In this document: positions 8,611 to 17,917 of the stretch, piece by piece
Numbering within the stretch: position 1 is the stretch's first letter
Layout: each line of letters begins with the position of its first letter
From: Marinococcus halotolerans DSM 16375
GTDB lineage: Bacteria; Bacillota; Bacilli; Bacillales; Marinococcaceae
NCBI RefSeq assembly: GCF_000420725.1
Contig: NZ_ATVM01000003.1
Location: forward strand, 62,001 to 126,000
DNA length: 64,000 nt
Reading direction: 5' to 3'
Notes under the pieces: generated by a model
What the model was told of the DNA's origin: nothing
Databases searched by the model: none
The model's input: only the letters and a program-made list of their open reading frames with translations
Program-made: the position numbers and the translations under genes

Positions 8611-9042
8611 ATGTTTATGGGAGAATATCAACATAATATGGACGATAAAGGAAGAATTATTATACCATCCCGTTTTCGGGAGAAGTTGGGAGATTCTTTT
8701 GTCGTTACCCGTGGTCTGGATGGATGCTTGTTTGTTTATCCATACGACGAATGGGAACGAATTGAAACCAAATTAAAAGCTTTGCCTTTCACAAAAAAAG
8801 ACGCAAGGGCATTCACCCGTTTTTTCTTTTCAGGAGCATCTGAATGCGAACTTGATAAGCAGGGGCGTTCGATGATTCCAACCACCCTCCGCCAATATGC
8901 AGAATTAAAAAAAGAATGTATGATCATCGGGGTAAGCAGCCGAGTAGAAATATGGGATAAACACAAATGGGACGAATATTACGCAGAATCAGAAGAAGTA
9001 TTTCCGGATATTGCAGAGAACATGGCCGATTTGGATTTTTAA
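8611..9042 (+). CDS. mraZ: Transcriptional regulator MraZ
   Basis: A 143-residue protein made of two AbrB-like swapped-hairpin halves, each with the DKGR/DKQGR signature ([14 protein letters not shown] and [14 protein letters not shown]). It is the first gene of the division/cell-wall cluster and binds GTGG repeats in its own promoter. The start ATG 8611 (MFMGEYQHN) agrees with Bacillus homologues and has a GAAAGG ribosome site ten bases upstream; an upstream in-frame ATG at 8581 would add ten unrelated residues. Conserved pairing with rsmH follows. Confidence 0.95.
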   Translation: MFMGEYQHNMDDKGRIIIPSRFREKLGDSFVVTRGLDGCLFVYPYDEWERIETKLKALPFTKKDARAFTRFFFSGASECELDKQGRSMIPTTLRQYAELKKECMIIGVSSRVEIWDKHKWDEYYAESEEVFPDIAENMADLDF

Positions 9043-9078
9043 AGCAGCATCAAACACGTTTTTGCCGGAGGAATAGAA

Positions 9079-10038
9079 GTGCCGCCACAATTTGAGCATG
9101 AAACCGTACTAAAGGAAGCAGCAGTTCAGGGACTGAACATTCAACCGCACGGCGTGTATGTTGATTGTACCCTCGGCGGCGGCGGACACAGTGAAGAAAT
9201 TATGAAACAGCTATCTGCTGAAGGCTTTTTAATCGCCTTTGACCAGGATGAGGAAGCGATTGAGCATGCACAGCAGCGGCTTCGTGCCTACGGTGAAAAT
9301 TTCAGGATCGTACATAGCAATTTCCAGTTTTTAAAGGAAGAGCTGCTTGGGCTTCAAGCCGGGCAGGTAAACGGAATATTATTCGATCTTGGAGTTTCAT
9401 CGCCGCAGTTTGATCGTCCGGAAAGAGGATTCAGCTACCGCTACAACGCTCCTCTTGATATGAGAATGGACAGGCACCGGCAGGAGCGCACAGCAGCTCA
9501 CATCGTCAATGATGCATCGTTTCAGGAAATCTGGCAGATTCTTTCGGAATACGGGGAAGAGCGTTTTTCCAAGCAGATTGCCAGAAAAATCGAAAAAGCG
9601 CGCGAAGATCACCGTATTGAAACAACTGAAGAACTAGTGGAAATCATTAAAAGTGCAATACCAGCACCGGCCAGGAGAAAAGGCGGGCATCCGGCGAAGC
9701 GGACTTTTCAGGCTTTGCGAATTGCTGTAAATAATGAACTTGATGTGTTCAAAGAAGCGCTCGATGATGCGCTGACTATGTTAGCGCCGGGCGGAAGATT
9801 ATGTGTAATAACATTTCATTCGTTAGAAGACAGAATTTGTAAAAAGTTGTTTAAGCAGAAAAGTTCTCCACCTCCGCTTCCGAAGGGACTCCCGGTCGTG
9901 CCCGATGAAGCAGAACCAGATTTTAACCTGGTCACAAAGAAACCGATCCTGCCATCAGAAGAAGAACTGACGCAAAATCCAAGGGCGGCTTCCGCGAAGC
10001 TTCGAATCATCGAAAAACGCGAGGAGGGTAAACAATAA
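9079..10038 (+). CDS. rsmH: 16S rRNA (cytosine-1402-N4)-methyltransferase RsmH
   Basis: A 319-residue SAM methyltransferase (MraW) acting on C1402 in the decoding centre of 16S rRNA. The SAM loop is [14 protein letters not shown] (about residues 29-42), with the family blocks [41 protein letters not shown] and ITFHSLEDR. It starts at GTG 9079 after a GGAGGAATAGAA ribosome site. The stop overlaps the ftsL start (TAATG), giving translational coupling. Confidence 0.97.
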   Translation: MPPQFEHETVLKEAAVQGLNIQPHGVYVDCTLGGGGHSEEIMKQLSAEGFLIAFDQDEEAIEHAQQRLRAYGENFRIVHSNFQFLKEELLGLQAGQVNGILFDLGVSSPQFDRPERGFSYRYNAPLDMRMDRHRQERTAAHIVNDASFQEIWQILSEYGEERFSKQIARKIEKAREDHRIETTEELVEIIKSAIPAPARRKGGHPAKRTFQALRIAVNNELDVFKEALDDALTMLAPGGRLCVITFHSLEDRICKKLFKQKSSPPPLPKGLPVVPDEAEPDFNLVTKKPILPSEEELTQNPRAASAKLRIIEKREEGKQ

Positions 10039-10406
10039 TGGAGAATTTGGCACAGCAGATCAAACGCCAGCAGGAAGATAAACAAATAGTACATAAAAAA
10101 GTCCAGTACCACGTTCGTGGCGGGATTACAAAGGGCGAAAAACTGATTATGACGGCAGTCATTATCGGAATTTTAATCGCATCCTTTTTCATCGTTTCAA
10201 ATTTTGCTACGATACACGCCCAGGACCAACAGATTGACCAGACCGCAACGCAGATTCAGGAGCAGCAGCAGGTAAATCAGAATCTTGAGCTGCAGGTGGC
10301 TGAACTTAGTTCACCGGAGCGTATCATGGACTACGCCAAAAACGAATTGGGCATGGAAATGAAGGATGAAAATATTCAAGTCGTGAACGGAACAGAACAG
10401 AACTAA
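10038..10406 (+). CDS. ftsL: Cell division protein FtsL
   Basis: A 122-residue bitopic membrane protein: a basic cytoplasmic N-terminus (residues 1-35), a membrane segment (about 36-57) and a periplasm-side leucine-zipper-like coiled coil (about 62-95, rich in Q and L heptads), ending with the FtsL-type PERIMDYAKNELGM block. It forms the DivIB-DivIC-FtsL complex at the septum and partners PBP2B encoded next. ATG 10038 overlaps the rsmH stop. Confidence 0.92.
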   Translation: MENLAQQIKRQQEDKQIVHKKVQYHVRGGITKGEKLIMTAVIIGILIASFFIVSNFATIHAQDQQIDQTATQIQEQQQVNQNLELQVAELSSPERIMDYAKNELGMEMKDENIQVVNGTEQN

Positions 10407-10512
10407 TGCAGAAGGGAGGGGAATCCGTGGAAACGCGGTAGTACTGCTCCCTTCTTGCAAGTTAACCTACGCCCCGTTACATGTAAAAACTCAGGTGGTG
10501 AACGTTCTCAGC

Positions 10513-12804
10513 ATGAAGAAATTGAAAAATACGAAAGTGCGGGCGCTATTATTGGTTATTGCTGTAGCTGTTTTCTTTATCATTTTCACCGGCCGTATGG
10601 TGTATATTCAGGTGGGAAAAACAGTAGAGGGCAATGACCTTGCAAGTATGGCAGACTCGAGATATACCACGACCGAAACTGTCGAGGCAAAACGGGGGAC
10701 TATTTACGACAAGCAGGGAGAACCGCTGGCAGAACAGGTGCCTTCTTATTCTGTCTACGCCGTCCTTGACGAATCCTACGATGACCATGTGAAAAACCCG
10801 GCCAGGGTAGCTAGGGAGCTTGGGCCGCTGATTGGCATGGAACCAGCACAGCTCGAAGATATGCTCGAACGCGACCAGTACCAGGTGGAGCTTGGTTCCG
10901 GAAGTAAGTATTTAACGCTGTCTGAAAGAGAAGAAATTGAACAGCTTGATCTTGCAGGCATCCATTTTCGTGAGGAGCCGACGCGCTACTATCCGAACCA
11001 GACGTTCGCAAGCCATGTGCTTGGCTACACGAACCGGGACATGTCAGAAGCCCAGATGGGGCTCGAAGCCGGATTGAATGAAGAATTAACCGGCGAAGAT
11101 GGCACAAAAACAGAGTCTGAAGAAAACGCTCTTCTTGATGAAGAAGAAACCACTACAAATACTGCCAAAGACGGGGAAGACGTTTATCTGACCCTGGACG
11201 GCAATATTCAGAGCGTGCTCGAACAGTCGATGTCCGAGGTGGAGGAAAACTACAGCCCGAACAAAATGATGGGCATCGTGGCTGATGCAGACAGCGGGGA
11301 AATTCTCGGAATGAGCAACCGGCCGAGCTTTAATCCAAATGAATATGAAGAAATCGAAAACTATACGAATTATGCGGTTTCCGACCAGTACGAACCCGGG
11401 TCGACGATTAAAATGTTTACTCTGGCGGCTGCGATCGACAAGGGAGTCTATGAAGGTAAAGATACTTATGAGTCCGGCACGTATGAAGTCTCCGGGGAAA
11501 CGATCCGGGACCATAACAACGGAGAAGGCTGGGGAGAAATCACGTACAATGAAGGCCTGCGACGTTCCTCAAACGTGGCATTTATGAGAATAGCGCTGGA
11601 AATTCTTCCGGAAGGCGCCTTGTTTGATTACCTGAAGAAATTCGGATTCGGGGAGGAAACCGGTATTGATCTGCCGAATGAGGCGGACGGGGCGTTAGCG
11701 GAAGAAACGCCGTTAAACGTTGGTATAACCGCCTTTGGCCAGGCTTCTACGGTAACCCCTATTCAAATGATTCAGGGTGCCACAGCGATTGCCAATGACG
11801 GGGAAATGATGCAGCCTTACGTAATCGACCGTATTGAAAATCCGAATAATAATGAAACGACGTACCAGTCTGAGCCGAAAACGGCCGGCACGCCGATCAG
11901 TGAGAAAGCGGCACGCCAGACAAGAGAAAAGCTGCAAACCGTTATTGAAGGAGAAAACGGCACAGGTGCCCCGTATCAGATTGACGGTGTGGAAGTTGCA
12001 GGTAAAACAGGAACAGCCCAGATCTCTGACCCTGAGGGGGGAGGCTATCTGAGCGGAGAAAACCAGAACATCTTTTCTTTCATCGGCATGGCACCGGTGG
12101 ACGACCCGGAAATTATTGTCTACGTGGTCGTGGACCGGCCGGAGCTTGAGCCGACAGAAACAGGATCTGATGCGGTGAGCGCTATTTTTAACCCGGTGAT
12201 GCAGCAGAGCCTTTCATACATGAATCTCACCCCCTCGGATGTTGAGGATACAAAAGCCTATGAAGAGTCAGGTATTGAATTTGAAGACTATACCGGGAAA
12301 TCAGTGAATAAAGCTGAAAACGCTGCTGAAAATGCGGGGCTGGAGCCAGTAGTGATTGGCAGCGGCAATCAGGTGGAAAGCCAGATTCCTACGAATACGG
12401 AACGGCTGATAGTCGGGGAAAAAGTAATCTTCCTTACAAACGGACAAAAAAGTATTCCTGATGTCAGCGGATGGTCACTCCGGGAAATCCAGCGTCTCGA
12501 AAAGCTGCTTGAAATCGATATAGACACCAGCGGCTCCGGCTATGTCAGCTCCCAGTCGGTTGAGCCCGGCACAGCAGTAAGTGCTGCCGGAAACATGGAA
12601 GTCGAGCTGGTGCCGCCGGATGAACTGCAGGACGCTCAGACAGACCAGGAGGAAACGGAAGAAAACAATCAGGAAAATGAAAACGGGGAACAACAGCCAC
12701 AAGAGGCTGAAACAGAGGGTTCTGAAACCCAGGAAAGTGATACAGAAGAAAGTACCGGTGAACAGCAGCCAGAAGAAAGTGAAGCACCGGTGGAAAATCA
12801 ATGA
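10513..12804 (+). CDS. pbpB: Septal class B penicillin-binding protein PBP2B with PASTA domains
   Basis: About 763 residues. There is an N-terminal membrane anchor (about 10-28), a dimerisation domain, and a transpeptidase domain with catalytic S297 in STIK, SSN at 352-354 and KTG at 498-500. Two PASTA repeats follow (about 600-705), then an extremely acidic, Q/E-rich tail of about 60 residues. It cross-links septal peptidoglycan. The tail is longer than in B. subtilis PBP2B. ATG 10513 is taken as the start; in-frame GTGs at 10495 and 10498 overlap the AGGTGGTG ribosome site. The next gene in spore formers, spoVD, is missing. Confidence 0.93.
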   Translation: MKKLKNTKVRALLLVIAVAVFFIIFTGRMVYIQVGKTVEGNDLASMADSRYTTTETVEAKRGTIYDKQGEPLAEQVPSYSVYAVLDESYDDHVKNPARVARELGPLIGMEPAQLEDMLERDQYQVELGSGSKYLTLSEREEIEQLDLAGIHFREEPTRYYPNQTFASHVLGYTNRDMSEAQMGLEAGLNEELTGEDGTKTESEENALLDEEETTTNTAKDGEDVYLTLDGNIQSVLEQSMSEVEENYSPNKMMGIVADADSGEILGMSNRPSFNPNEYEEIENYTNYAVSDQYEPGSTIKMFTLAAAIDKGVYEGKDTYESGTYEVSGETIRDHNNGEGWGEITYNEGLRRSSNVAFMRIALEILPEGALFDYLKKFGFGEETGIDLPNEADGALAEETPLNVGITAFGQASTVTPIQMIQGATAIANDGEMMQPYVIDRIENPNNNETTYQSEPKTAGTPISEKAARQTREKLQTVIEGENGTGAPYQIDGVEVAGKTGTAQISDPEGGGYLSGENQNIFSFIGMAPVDDPEIIVYVVVDRPELEPTETGSDAVSAIFNPVMQQSLSYMNLTPSDVEDTKAYEESGIEFEDYTGKSVNKAENAAENAGLEPVVIGSGNQVESQIPTNTERLIVGEKVIFLTNGQKSIPDVSGWSLREIQRLEKLLEIDIDTSGSGYVSSQSVEPGTAVSAAGNMEVELVPPDELQDAQTDQEETEENNQENENGEQQPQEAETEGSETQESDTEESTGEQQPEESEAPVENQ

Positions 12805-12854
12805 CGATTGTCCCATGACATGTTTTGTCGTTCACATTAGAATGAGTGAGGTGT

Positions 12855-12883
12855 ACGCAGAGAATGAAATCAGTTCTCTGCGT
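12855..12883 (+). other. Intercistronic hairpin between pbpB and murE
   Basis: ACGCAGAGAA (12855-12864) and TTCTCTGCGT (12874-12883) form a perfect 10-bp stem with a 9-base loop and no T tract after it. It lies in the 170-base spacer where spoVD normally stands. It could be an mRNA processing or stability element, or a weak terminator. The rest of the spacer shows only a TATAAT (12928-12933) without a matching -35. Confidence 0.55.
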
Positions 12884-12974
12884 GCAATTCATTAAAAGAC
12901 AGCCGGGAAGGACGAAGCACATTTTTCTATAATTAGTGGTAAACACTTGCTCCGGATAGAAAAGAGGCACGGAA

Positions 12975-14444
12975 ATGAAATATATAACAGACATTATTCC
13001 AAGTATAATGGTGCGGCTTGAGCGCGAAGATAAAGAAATAGAAAGCTTACATATGGATTCCAGGGGAGTGACCCCAAATGGTCTGTTTTTTTGTATTGAA
13101 GGGACCAAAGTAGACGGCCATGATTTTGCCGCCGACGCAGTAAGTAACGGGGCGGCAGCTGTGATAGCCGAACGGCATGTAGACGTCGAAGCTCCTGTGT
13201 GGATCGTTAAGGATACACAGAAGGTAATGGCCTACGCAGCGGATCATTTTTACGACCATCCTACAAAGGATGTTCGCATAATCGGTATAACCGGGACAAA
13301 TGGTAAGACCACCACGAGCCATTTAGTCGAATCTATCCTGAGCGAAGAGCAGACAAAGACAGGCCTGATCGGCACTATGTATGCAAAAATCGGAAATGAA
13401 TCCGTGAAGACAAACAACACCACGCCTGAATCCCTGGAGCTGCAGCAGCTGTTTGCGGACATGCGGGACAAGGAAGTGGAAAGCTGTGTGATGGAGGTTT
13501 CGTCCCATGCGCTGCAGATGGGGCGTGTACGGGGAGTCCAGTTCCGTACAGCGGTTTTTACGAACCTTTCACAGGATCACCTGGACTATCACGGATCGAT
13601 GGAAAGCTACAGGAACGCTAAAAGCCTCCTGTTTTCCCAGCTGGGTAACAGCTTTGCAGGAGAGCTTGGCACTGCGGTGTTAAATGGTGATGACGAAGCC
13701 TCCGACTACTTTCAGGCAGTAACTACAGTCCCGGTGCTCACATATGGGATCAGTGACCAAAATGATATCTACGCTGAAAACATAAAAACCAATGGCGGCA
13801 AAACATCGTTTACGCTGAACACCCCGTGGGGGAGCACGGAAGTGGAGTATCCGCTGCTTGGAAGATTCAATGTATACAATGCGCTTGCAGCCATTACTGC
13901 ATGCATTGCAGAAAATGTTTCTGTTACAAGCATCGTTGACGGCCTGAAGCACGCCCCTGTTGTAAGCGGCAGATTTGAAGCTGTAGAAGCAGGACAGAAA
14001 AGCACTATTGTCGTTGATTACGCTCATACTCCGGGCGGATTGGAAAATGTAGCCCAAACAGCCTTTGATATGACTGAAGGACGTCTTTATACCGTAGTAG
14101 GGTGCGGGGGGGACAGAGACAAAGAAAAAAGGCCAAAAATGGCAGCAGCCGCAGAAAAATTCAGCGATCTTGTAATTCTCACCTCCGACAATCCGCGCTC
14201 GGAAGACCCGCTCAAAATATTAGAGCAGATGGAAGCCGGGTTTACTGGTACAAAATATGAAGTTATTGAGGACCGCCGGCAGGCGATCGAACGTGCCGTA
14301 TTCCTTGCAGGGGCCGGAGACACAGTGCTTATTGCAGGAAAAGGCCACGAAGTTTACCAGGTGGTTGGGGATCAGACGTTGGAATTTGATGACCGTGAAG
14401 TGGCAAAAGAGGCGGTCAGAAAAAAAAATAATGAACAGGCTTAG
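12975..14444 (+). CDS. murE: UDP-N-acetylmuramoyl-L-alanyl-D-glutamate--2,6-diaminopimelate ligase
   Basis: A 489-residue Mur ligase that adds the third amino acid to the peptidoglycan stem peptide. The ATP loop is ITGTNGKTTTSH (about residues 102-113). The DNPR motif in LTSDNPRSEDP is the specificity signature for meso-diaminopimelate, so this organism has A1gamma-type peptidoglycan rather than lysine. YHGSMESYRNAK holds the carbamylated lysine. ATG 12975 follows an AAAGAGGCACGGA site. Confidence 0.97.
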   Translation: MKYITDIIPSIMVRLEREDKEIESLHMDSRGVTPNGLFFCIEGTKVDGHDFAADAVSNGAAAVIAERHVDVEAPVWIVKDTQKVMAYAADHFYDHPTKDVRIIGITGTNGKTTTSHLVESILSEEQTKTGLIGTMYAKIGNESVKTNNTTPESLELQQLFADMRDKEVESCVMEVSSHALQMGRVRGVQFRTAVFTNLSQDHLDYHGSMESYRNAKSLLFSQLGNSFAGELGTAVLNGDDEASDYFQAVTTVPVLTYGISDQNDIYAENIKTNGGKTSFTLNTPWGSTEVEYPLLGRFNVYNALAAITACIAENVSVTSIVDGLKHAPVVSGRFEAVEAGQKSTIVVDYAHTPGGLENVAQTAFDMTEGRLYTVVGCGGDRDKEKRPKMAAAAEKFSDLVILTSDNPRSEDPLKILEQMEAGFTGTKYEVIEDRRQAIERAVFLAGAGDTVLIAGKGHEVYQVVGDQTLEFDDREVAKEAVRKKNNEQA

Positions 14445-14471
14445 TGTGTCATACTGAAAGGAGCTCCCTTG

Positions 14472-15443
14472 ATGGGTTTTGCAGCTTTAATAGTAACAAT
14501 AGTTTCATTTATTATATGTGCGGTTTCAGCACCGGTTCTTATCCCGGCTTTAAAGCGGCTGAAATTTGGCCAGAGCATCCGGGAAACAGGACCGGAATCG
14601 CATCAGAAAAAAGGCGGTACGCCAACAATGGGGGGCGTAATGATCATTGCCGGCCTTTTGATTACTGCTCTCATCGTACTGCCGCTTTTTGTCGGCTACA
14701 CGACGGAGATATGGCTGCTCCTGCTTGTAACTGTAGGATTCGGAGTACTCGGATTTCTGGATGATTTCATTAAAATCGTTATGAAACGAAATCTCGGCCT
14801 CACGAGCATTCAGAAGCTGATTGGCCAGATTGTTATTGCATTTATCTTTTTTATTGTGCTGTATAATGGCACGTTTGATACGAGTGTAGCTGTTCCGGGG
14901 ACCGAATGGTCACTCGAGTTCGGATGGGCGTATTTCTTTCTAATCATTATTATGCTCGTCGGTGCTTCCAACGCGGTGAATTTGACAGACGGCCTGGACG
15001 GCCTGCTGGCTGGTACGGGAACGATGGCGTTTGCCGCTTATGCCATCGTCGCTTTTTCCCTTGGGTATATGGACGTTGGGCTGTTTGCCTTTGCAGTGGT
15101 GGGCAGCCTGCTCGGCTTTTTAATCTTCAATAAATACCCGGCAAAGATTTTTATGGGAGATACCGGCTCTCTGGCACTCGGGGGTGCGATTGCTGCCGTC
15201 GCTATTTTAACCAAAACCGAACTGACGTTAATTGTGATCGGTCTCGTATTTGTGCTGGAGACGCTGAGTGTCATTATTCAGGTGATTTCGTACAAATTAA
15301 GAGGGAAAAAGGTATTTAAAATGAGCCCGGTTCATCACCATTTTGAACTGTCAGGCTGGTCGGAATGGCAGGTCGTTACTGCTTTTTGGGTGGTAGGAGC
15401 TGCCGCCGGGCTGTCCGGGGTCGCATTAGAGGTGTTTTTATAA
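14472..15443 (+). CDS. mraY: Phospho-N-acetylmuramoyl-pentapeptide transferase MraY
   Basis: A 323-residue protein with about ten membrane helices that makes lipid I from UDP-MurNAc-pentapeptide and undecaprenyl phosphate. Catalytic-loop blocks are visible: GTPTMGGV, FLDDFIKI, NAVNLTDGLDGL, FMGDTGSLALGG and PVHHHFEL. The start ATG 14472 lies eight bases after AAGGAG; the overlapping TTG at 14469 is rejected. The stop overlaps the murD start (TAATG). Confidence 0.97.
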   Translation: MGFAALIVTIVSFIICAVSAPVLIPALKRLKFGQSIRETGPESHQKKGGTPTMGGVMIIAGLLITALIVLPLFVGYTTEIWLLLLVTVGFGVLGFLDDFIKIVMKRNLGLTSIQKLIGQIVIAFIFFIVLYNGTFDTSVAVPGTEWSLEFGWAYFFLIIIMLVGASNAVNLTDGLDGLLAGTGTMAFAAYAIVAFSLGYMDVGLFAFAVVGSLLGFLIFNKYPAKIFMGDTGSLALGGAIAAVAILTKTELTLIVIGLVFVLETLSVIIQVISYKLRGKKVFKMSPVHHHFELSGWSEWQVVTAFWVVGAAAGLSGVALEVFL

Positions 15444-16798
15444 TGGATCGCTTAGAAGAATATAACGGAAAAAAAGTGCTTGTAGTAGGTTTGGCTAAAA
15501 GTGGATTGGCGGCGGCGAAGCTGCTGCACCGTTCCGGGGCCGAGGTAACGGTGAATGACGGGGCAGAGGCCGAAGAAGGAGACGCGAAGGTTCAGGAGCT
15601 TGAGAATCTCGGCATCCGGCTGATTACAGGAAGCCATCCGGTTTCTCTGCTCGAAGAATCGTTTTCGGTCATTGTTAAAAATCCGGGCATCCCCTATCAC
15701 CATCCGTTTATTGAAAAAGCCCTGGAAAAACAATTCAATATTATTACGGAAATTGAGCTTGCGGCAGAACTGTGTGAAGGGACAATGATGGCTATTACCG
15801 GCTCGAACGGAAAAACGACCACTACATCATTGATCCAGGCTATTTTCAAAAATGACCACAGAGAGGCCGCTGTAGCTGGTAATATTGGAAATGTGGCATG
15901 TGAAGTAGCTCCCCGGATTAAAAAAGACCAGATTATGGTGACAGAGGTTTCGAGTTTTCAGCTGAAAGGGACAAGGCAGTTCCGCCCGAAGGTCGGGGTG
16001 CTGCTGAACCTTTTCGATGCCCACCTGGATTACCATGGATCGCGCAACGACTACGAGCACTCAAAAGCAAAGCTTTTTCAAAACATGACCGCAGAAGATA
16101 CAGCAGTCTACAATTATGACCAAAAAGAGGTAAAACAAATTGCCGAAAGCTCGGGCGCCGCACTTGTGCCATTTTCCACTGAGTCTGTCTGCGAAAACGG
16201 CGCCTATATTAAGGAAGGTATGTTTTATTACAAAACAGAGCCGGTGATGGCTGTGGAGCGAGCCTCTCTTCCCGGGGCACATAATAAAGAAAATATGCTG
16301 GCAGCGATTGCTGCAGTTAAAGTGCTTGGTGCATCCAACGAAGCCATCAATTTGGCATTATCCGACTTTCACGGCATCGAGCACCGGCTTCAATTCAGCG
16401 GAATTGTGAATGGACGCAAGATTTATAATGACTCGAAAGCAACGAATATGCTTTCCACCCAGAAGGCGATCGAAGCTTTTGAAGAGCCGGTGGTGCTTTT
16501 GGCCGGAGGGCTTGACCGCGGCAACACCTTCGATGATTTAATCGATTCCTTTCGGAAAATTAAGGCGGTCGTTGCTTATGGACAAACCCGGGACAAACTG
16601 GCAGCTTCCGCTGAGGAAGCAGGAGTGAGTGAAATCCACCGTACAGAATTTCTGGAAGATGCTGTAGATAAAGGCTTTCAACTTTCCGAAAGCGGGGACG
16701 TGCTGCTGCTTTCACCTGCATGTGCAAGCTGGGATCAGTTCCGGACGTTTGAAGAGCGGGGCCGGACGTTTATAAAATACGTAGAAAAGTACAAATGA
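15443..16798 (+). CDS. murD: UDP-N-acetylmuramoylalanine--D-glutamate ligase
   Basis: A 451-residue Mur ligase that adds D-glutamate to UDP-MurNAc-L-alanine. It has the N-terminal Rossmann loop VVGLAKSGLAAAKLL, the P-loop ITGSNGKTTTTSL near residue 118, the DAHLDYHGS block and the C-terminal LLSPACASWDQF motif. ATG 15443 overlaps the mraY stop. In Bacillus spoVE and murG follow murD; here a 170-base spacer leads straight to murB. Confidence 0.97.
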   Translation: MDRLEEYNGKKVLVVGLAKSGLAAAKLLHRSGAEVTVNDGAEAEEGDAKVQELENLGIRLITGSHPVSLLEESFSVIVKNPGIPYHHPFIEKALEKQFNIITEIELAAELCEGTMMAITGSNGKTTTTSLIQAIFKNDHREAAVAGNIGNVACEVAPRIKKDQIMVTEVSSFQLKGTRQFRPKVGVLLNLFDAHLDYHGSRNDYEHSKAKLFQNMTAEDTAVYNYDQKEVKQIAESSGAALVPFSTESVCENGAYIKEGMFYYKTEPVMAVERASLPGAHNKENMLAAIAAVKVLGASNEAINLALSDFHGIEHRLQFSGIVNGRKIYNDSKATNMLSTQKAIEAFEEPVVLLAGGLDRGNTFDDLIDSFRKIKAVVAYGQTRDKLAASAEEAGVSEIHRTEFLEDAVDKGFQLSESGDVLLLSPACASWDQFRTFEERGRTFIKYVEKYK

Positions 16799-16800
16799 GA

Positions 16801-16860
16801 AGGAGTGCAGGTTTGCTCCACTCCTGAAGCTACCTTTAAAAAGGTGGTTTCAGGAATGGA
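16801..16860 (+). other. Two mutually exclusive hairpins at the missing spoVE/murG site
   Basis: Hairpin A pairs AGGAGTG (16801-16807) with CACTCCT (16819-16825). Hairpin B is a 15-bp stem with G-T pairs from CCTGAA (16823) to TTCAGG (ending 16854), extended after a 2-base mismatch by TCCA (16817-16820) with TGGA (16857-16860). They share 16817-16825 and cannot coexist. No T run follows. The rest of the 170-base spacer is A-rich with no credible gene. Function unknown. Confidence 0.5.
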
Positions 16861-16968
16861 TCGAAATGATACATTCTTCAAAAAGAAAGTATACAAAAAC
16901 AAACACAAAAAAGTAATGGAATCCAGGGAACCTGAAATAAAACAAATGAATAGACAGGAGGGGACCGT

Positions 16969-17889
16969 ATGGGACAAGAGGCGGAATCAGCATGGAATTT
17001 CGAAGACTTTGGCAAGGTACTGAAGGATGAACCACTCGCAAAGCATACGACTTGGAAAATCGGCGGACCGGCAGATTGGCTGGTGGAGCCGACAAGCGTG
17101 GAAGAACTGGTAAACGCAATGAAATGGATTCAGGAAGAAAACCTTCCGTGGCGTGCCATCGGACGGGGGTCGAACCTGCTGGTGGATGATGACGGGATTG
17201 AAGGCGTAGTATTGAAATTTGGAACGAAGCTTGCCAATATGGAAAACGATAACGGTATAGTCACGGTGGAAGCGGGCTATCCACTAGTCCGGCTCGCTAC
17301 GATTTTAAGCCGGGACGGATACGGAGGCATGGAGTTCGCCGGAGGTATTCCGGGGAGCGTCGGCGGCGCAGTATTCATGAATGCAGGCGCCCACGGCTCT
17401 GATATGTCAAAGGTGCTGATAGAAGCGTTAATTTTATTTCCGGACGGAACAATGGAATGGATTCCTAATGAAGAAATGGGATTTGCCTACCGTACGTCAA
17501 GACTCCAGTCAGACAAAGGTATATGTGTTGCTGCCAGGCTCAAGCTTGAGCAGGGGGAAAAAGACGTCATCTTTAAAGAAATGCAGGAATATAAAGAATA
17601 CAGAAGAGAGACACAGCCGTGGGCTCATCCTTGTGCCGGGAGCGTGTTCCGGAATCCTCTGCCTGAGCATGCCGGTGAACTTATAGAAAACATCGGACTA
17701 AAAGGACACGTGATCGGTGGAGCGCAGATATCAGAGCTTCATGCAAACTTTATTGTCAACACAGGGGAAGCCAAAGCATCTGATGTGCTGGCATTAATTG
17801 AAAAAGCCCGTTCCTCCGTGAAAGAAACTTACGGTATTGAGCTTGAGACCGAAGTGGAAATCGTAAACAGAAGATCAGCCGACAGCTGA
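16969..17889 (+). CDS. murB: UDP-N-acetylenolpyruvoylglucosamine reductase
   Basis: A 306-residue FAD enzyme that reduces UDP-GlcNAc-enolpyruvate to UDP-MurNAc with NADPH, in the cytoplasm. FAD-binding blocks are AIGRGSNLLVDDDG and GIPGSVGGAVFMNAGAHG. The catalytic serine is in CAGSVFRNP. It is a type II MurB, the usual kind in Bacillus. ATG 16969 follows AGGAGGGG. The next gene is divIB, the standard order, though murG is missing upstream. Confidence 0.97.
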   Translation: MGQEAESAWNFEDFGKVLKDEPLAKHTTWKIGGPADWLVEPTSVEELVNAMKWIQEENLPWRAIGRGSNLLVDDDGIEGVVLKFGTKLANMENDNGIVTVEAGYPLVRLATILSRDGYGGMEFAGGIPGSVGGAVFMNAGAHGSDMSKVLIEALILFPDGTMEWIPNEEMGFAYRTSRLQSDKGICVAARLKLEQGEKDVIFKEMQEYKEYRRETQPWAHPCAGSVFRNPLPEHAGELIENIGLKGHVIGGAQISELHANFIVNTGEAKASDVLALIEKARSSVKETYGIELETEVEIVNRRSADS

Positions 17890-17917
17890 TAAGCGGGAAA
17901 CAGAGGAGGACTGTGGT

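Noticed and set aside
16805-17023. 72-residue open frame between murD and murB
   Set aside because: It has no ribosome site, runs into murB in another frame, has no recognisable domain, and lies over the two hairpins.
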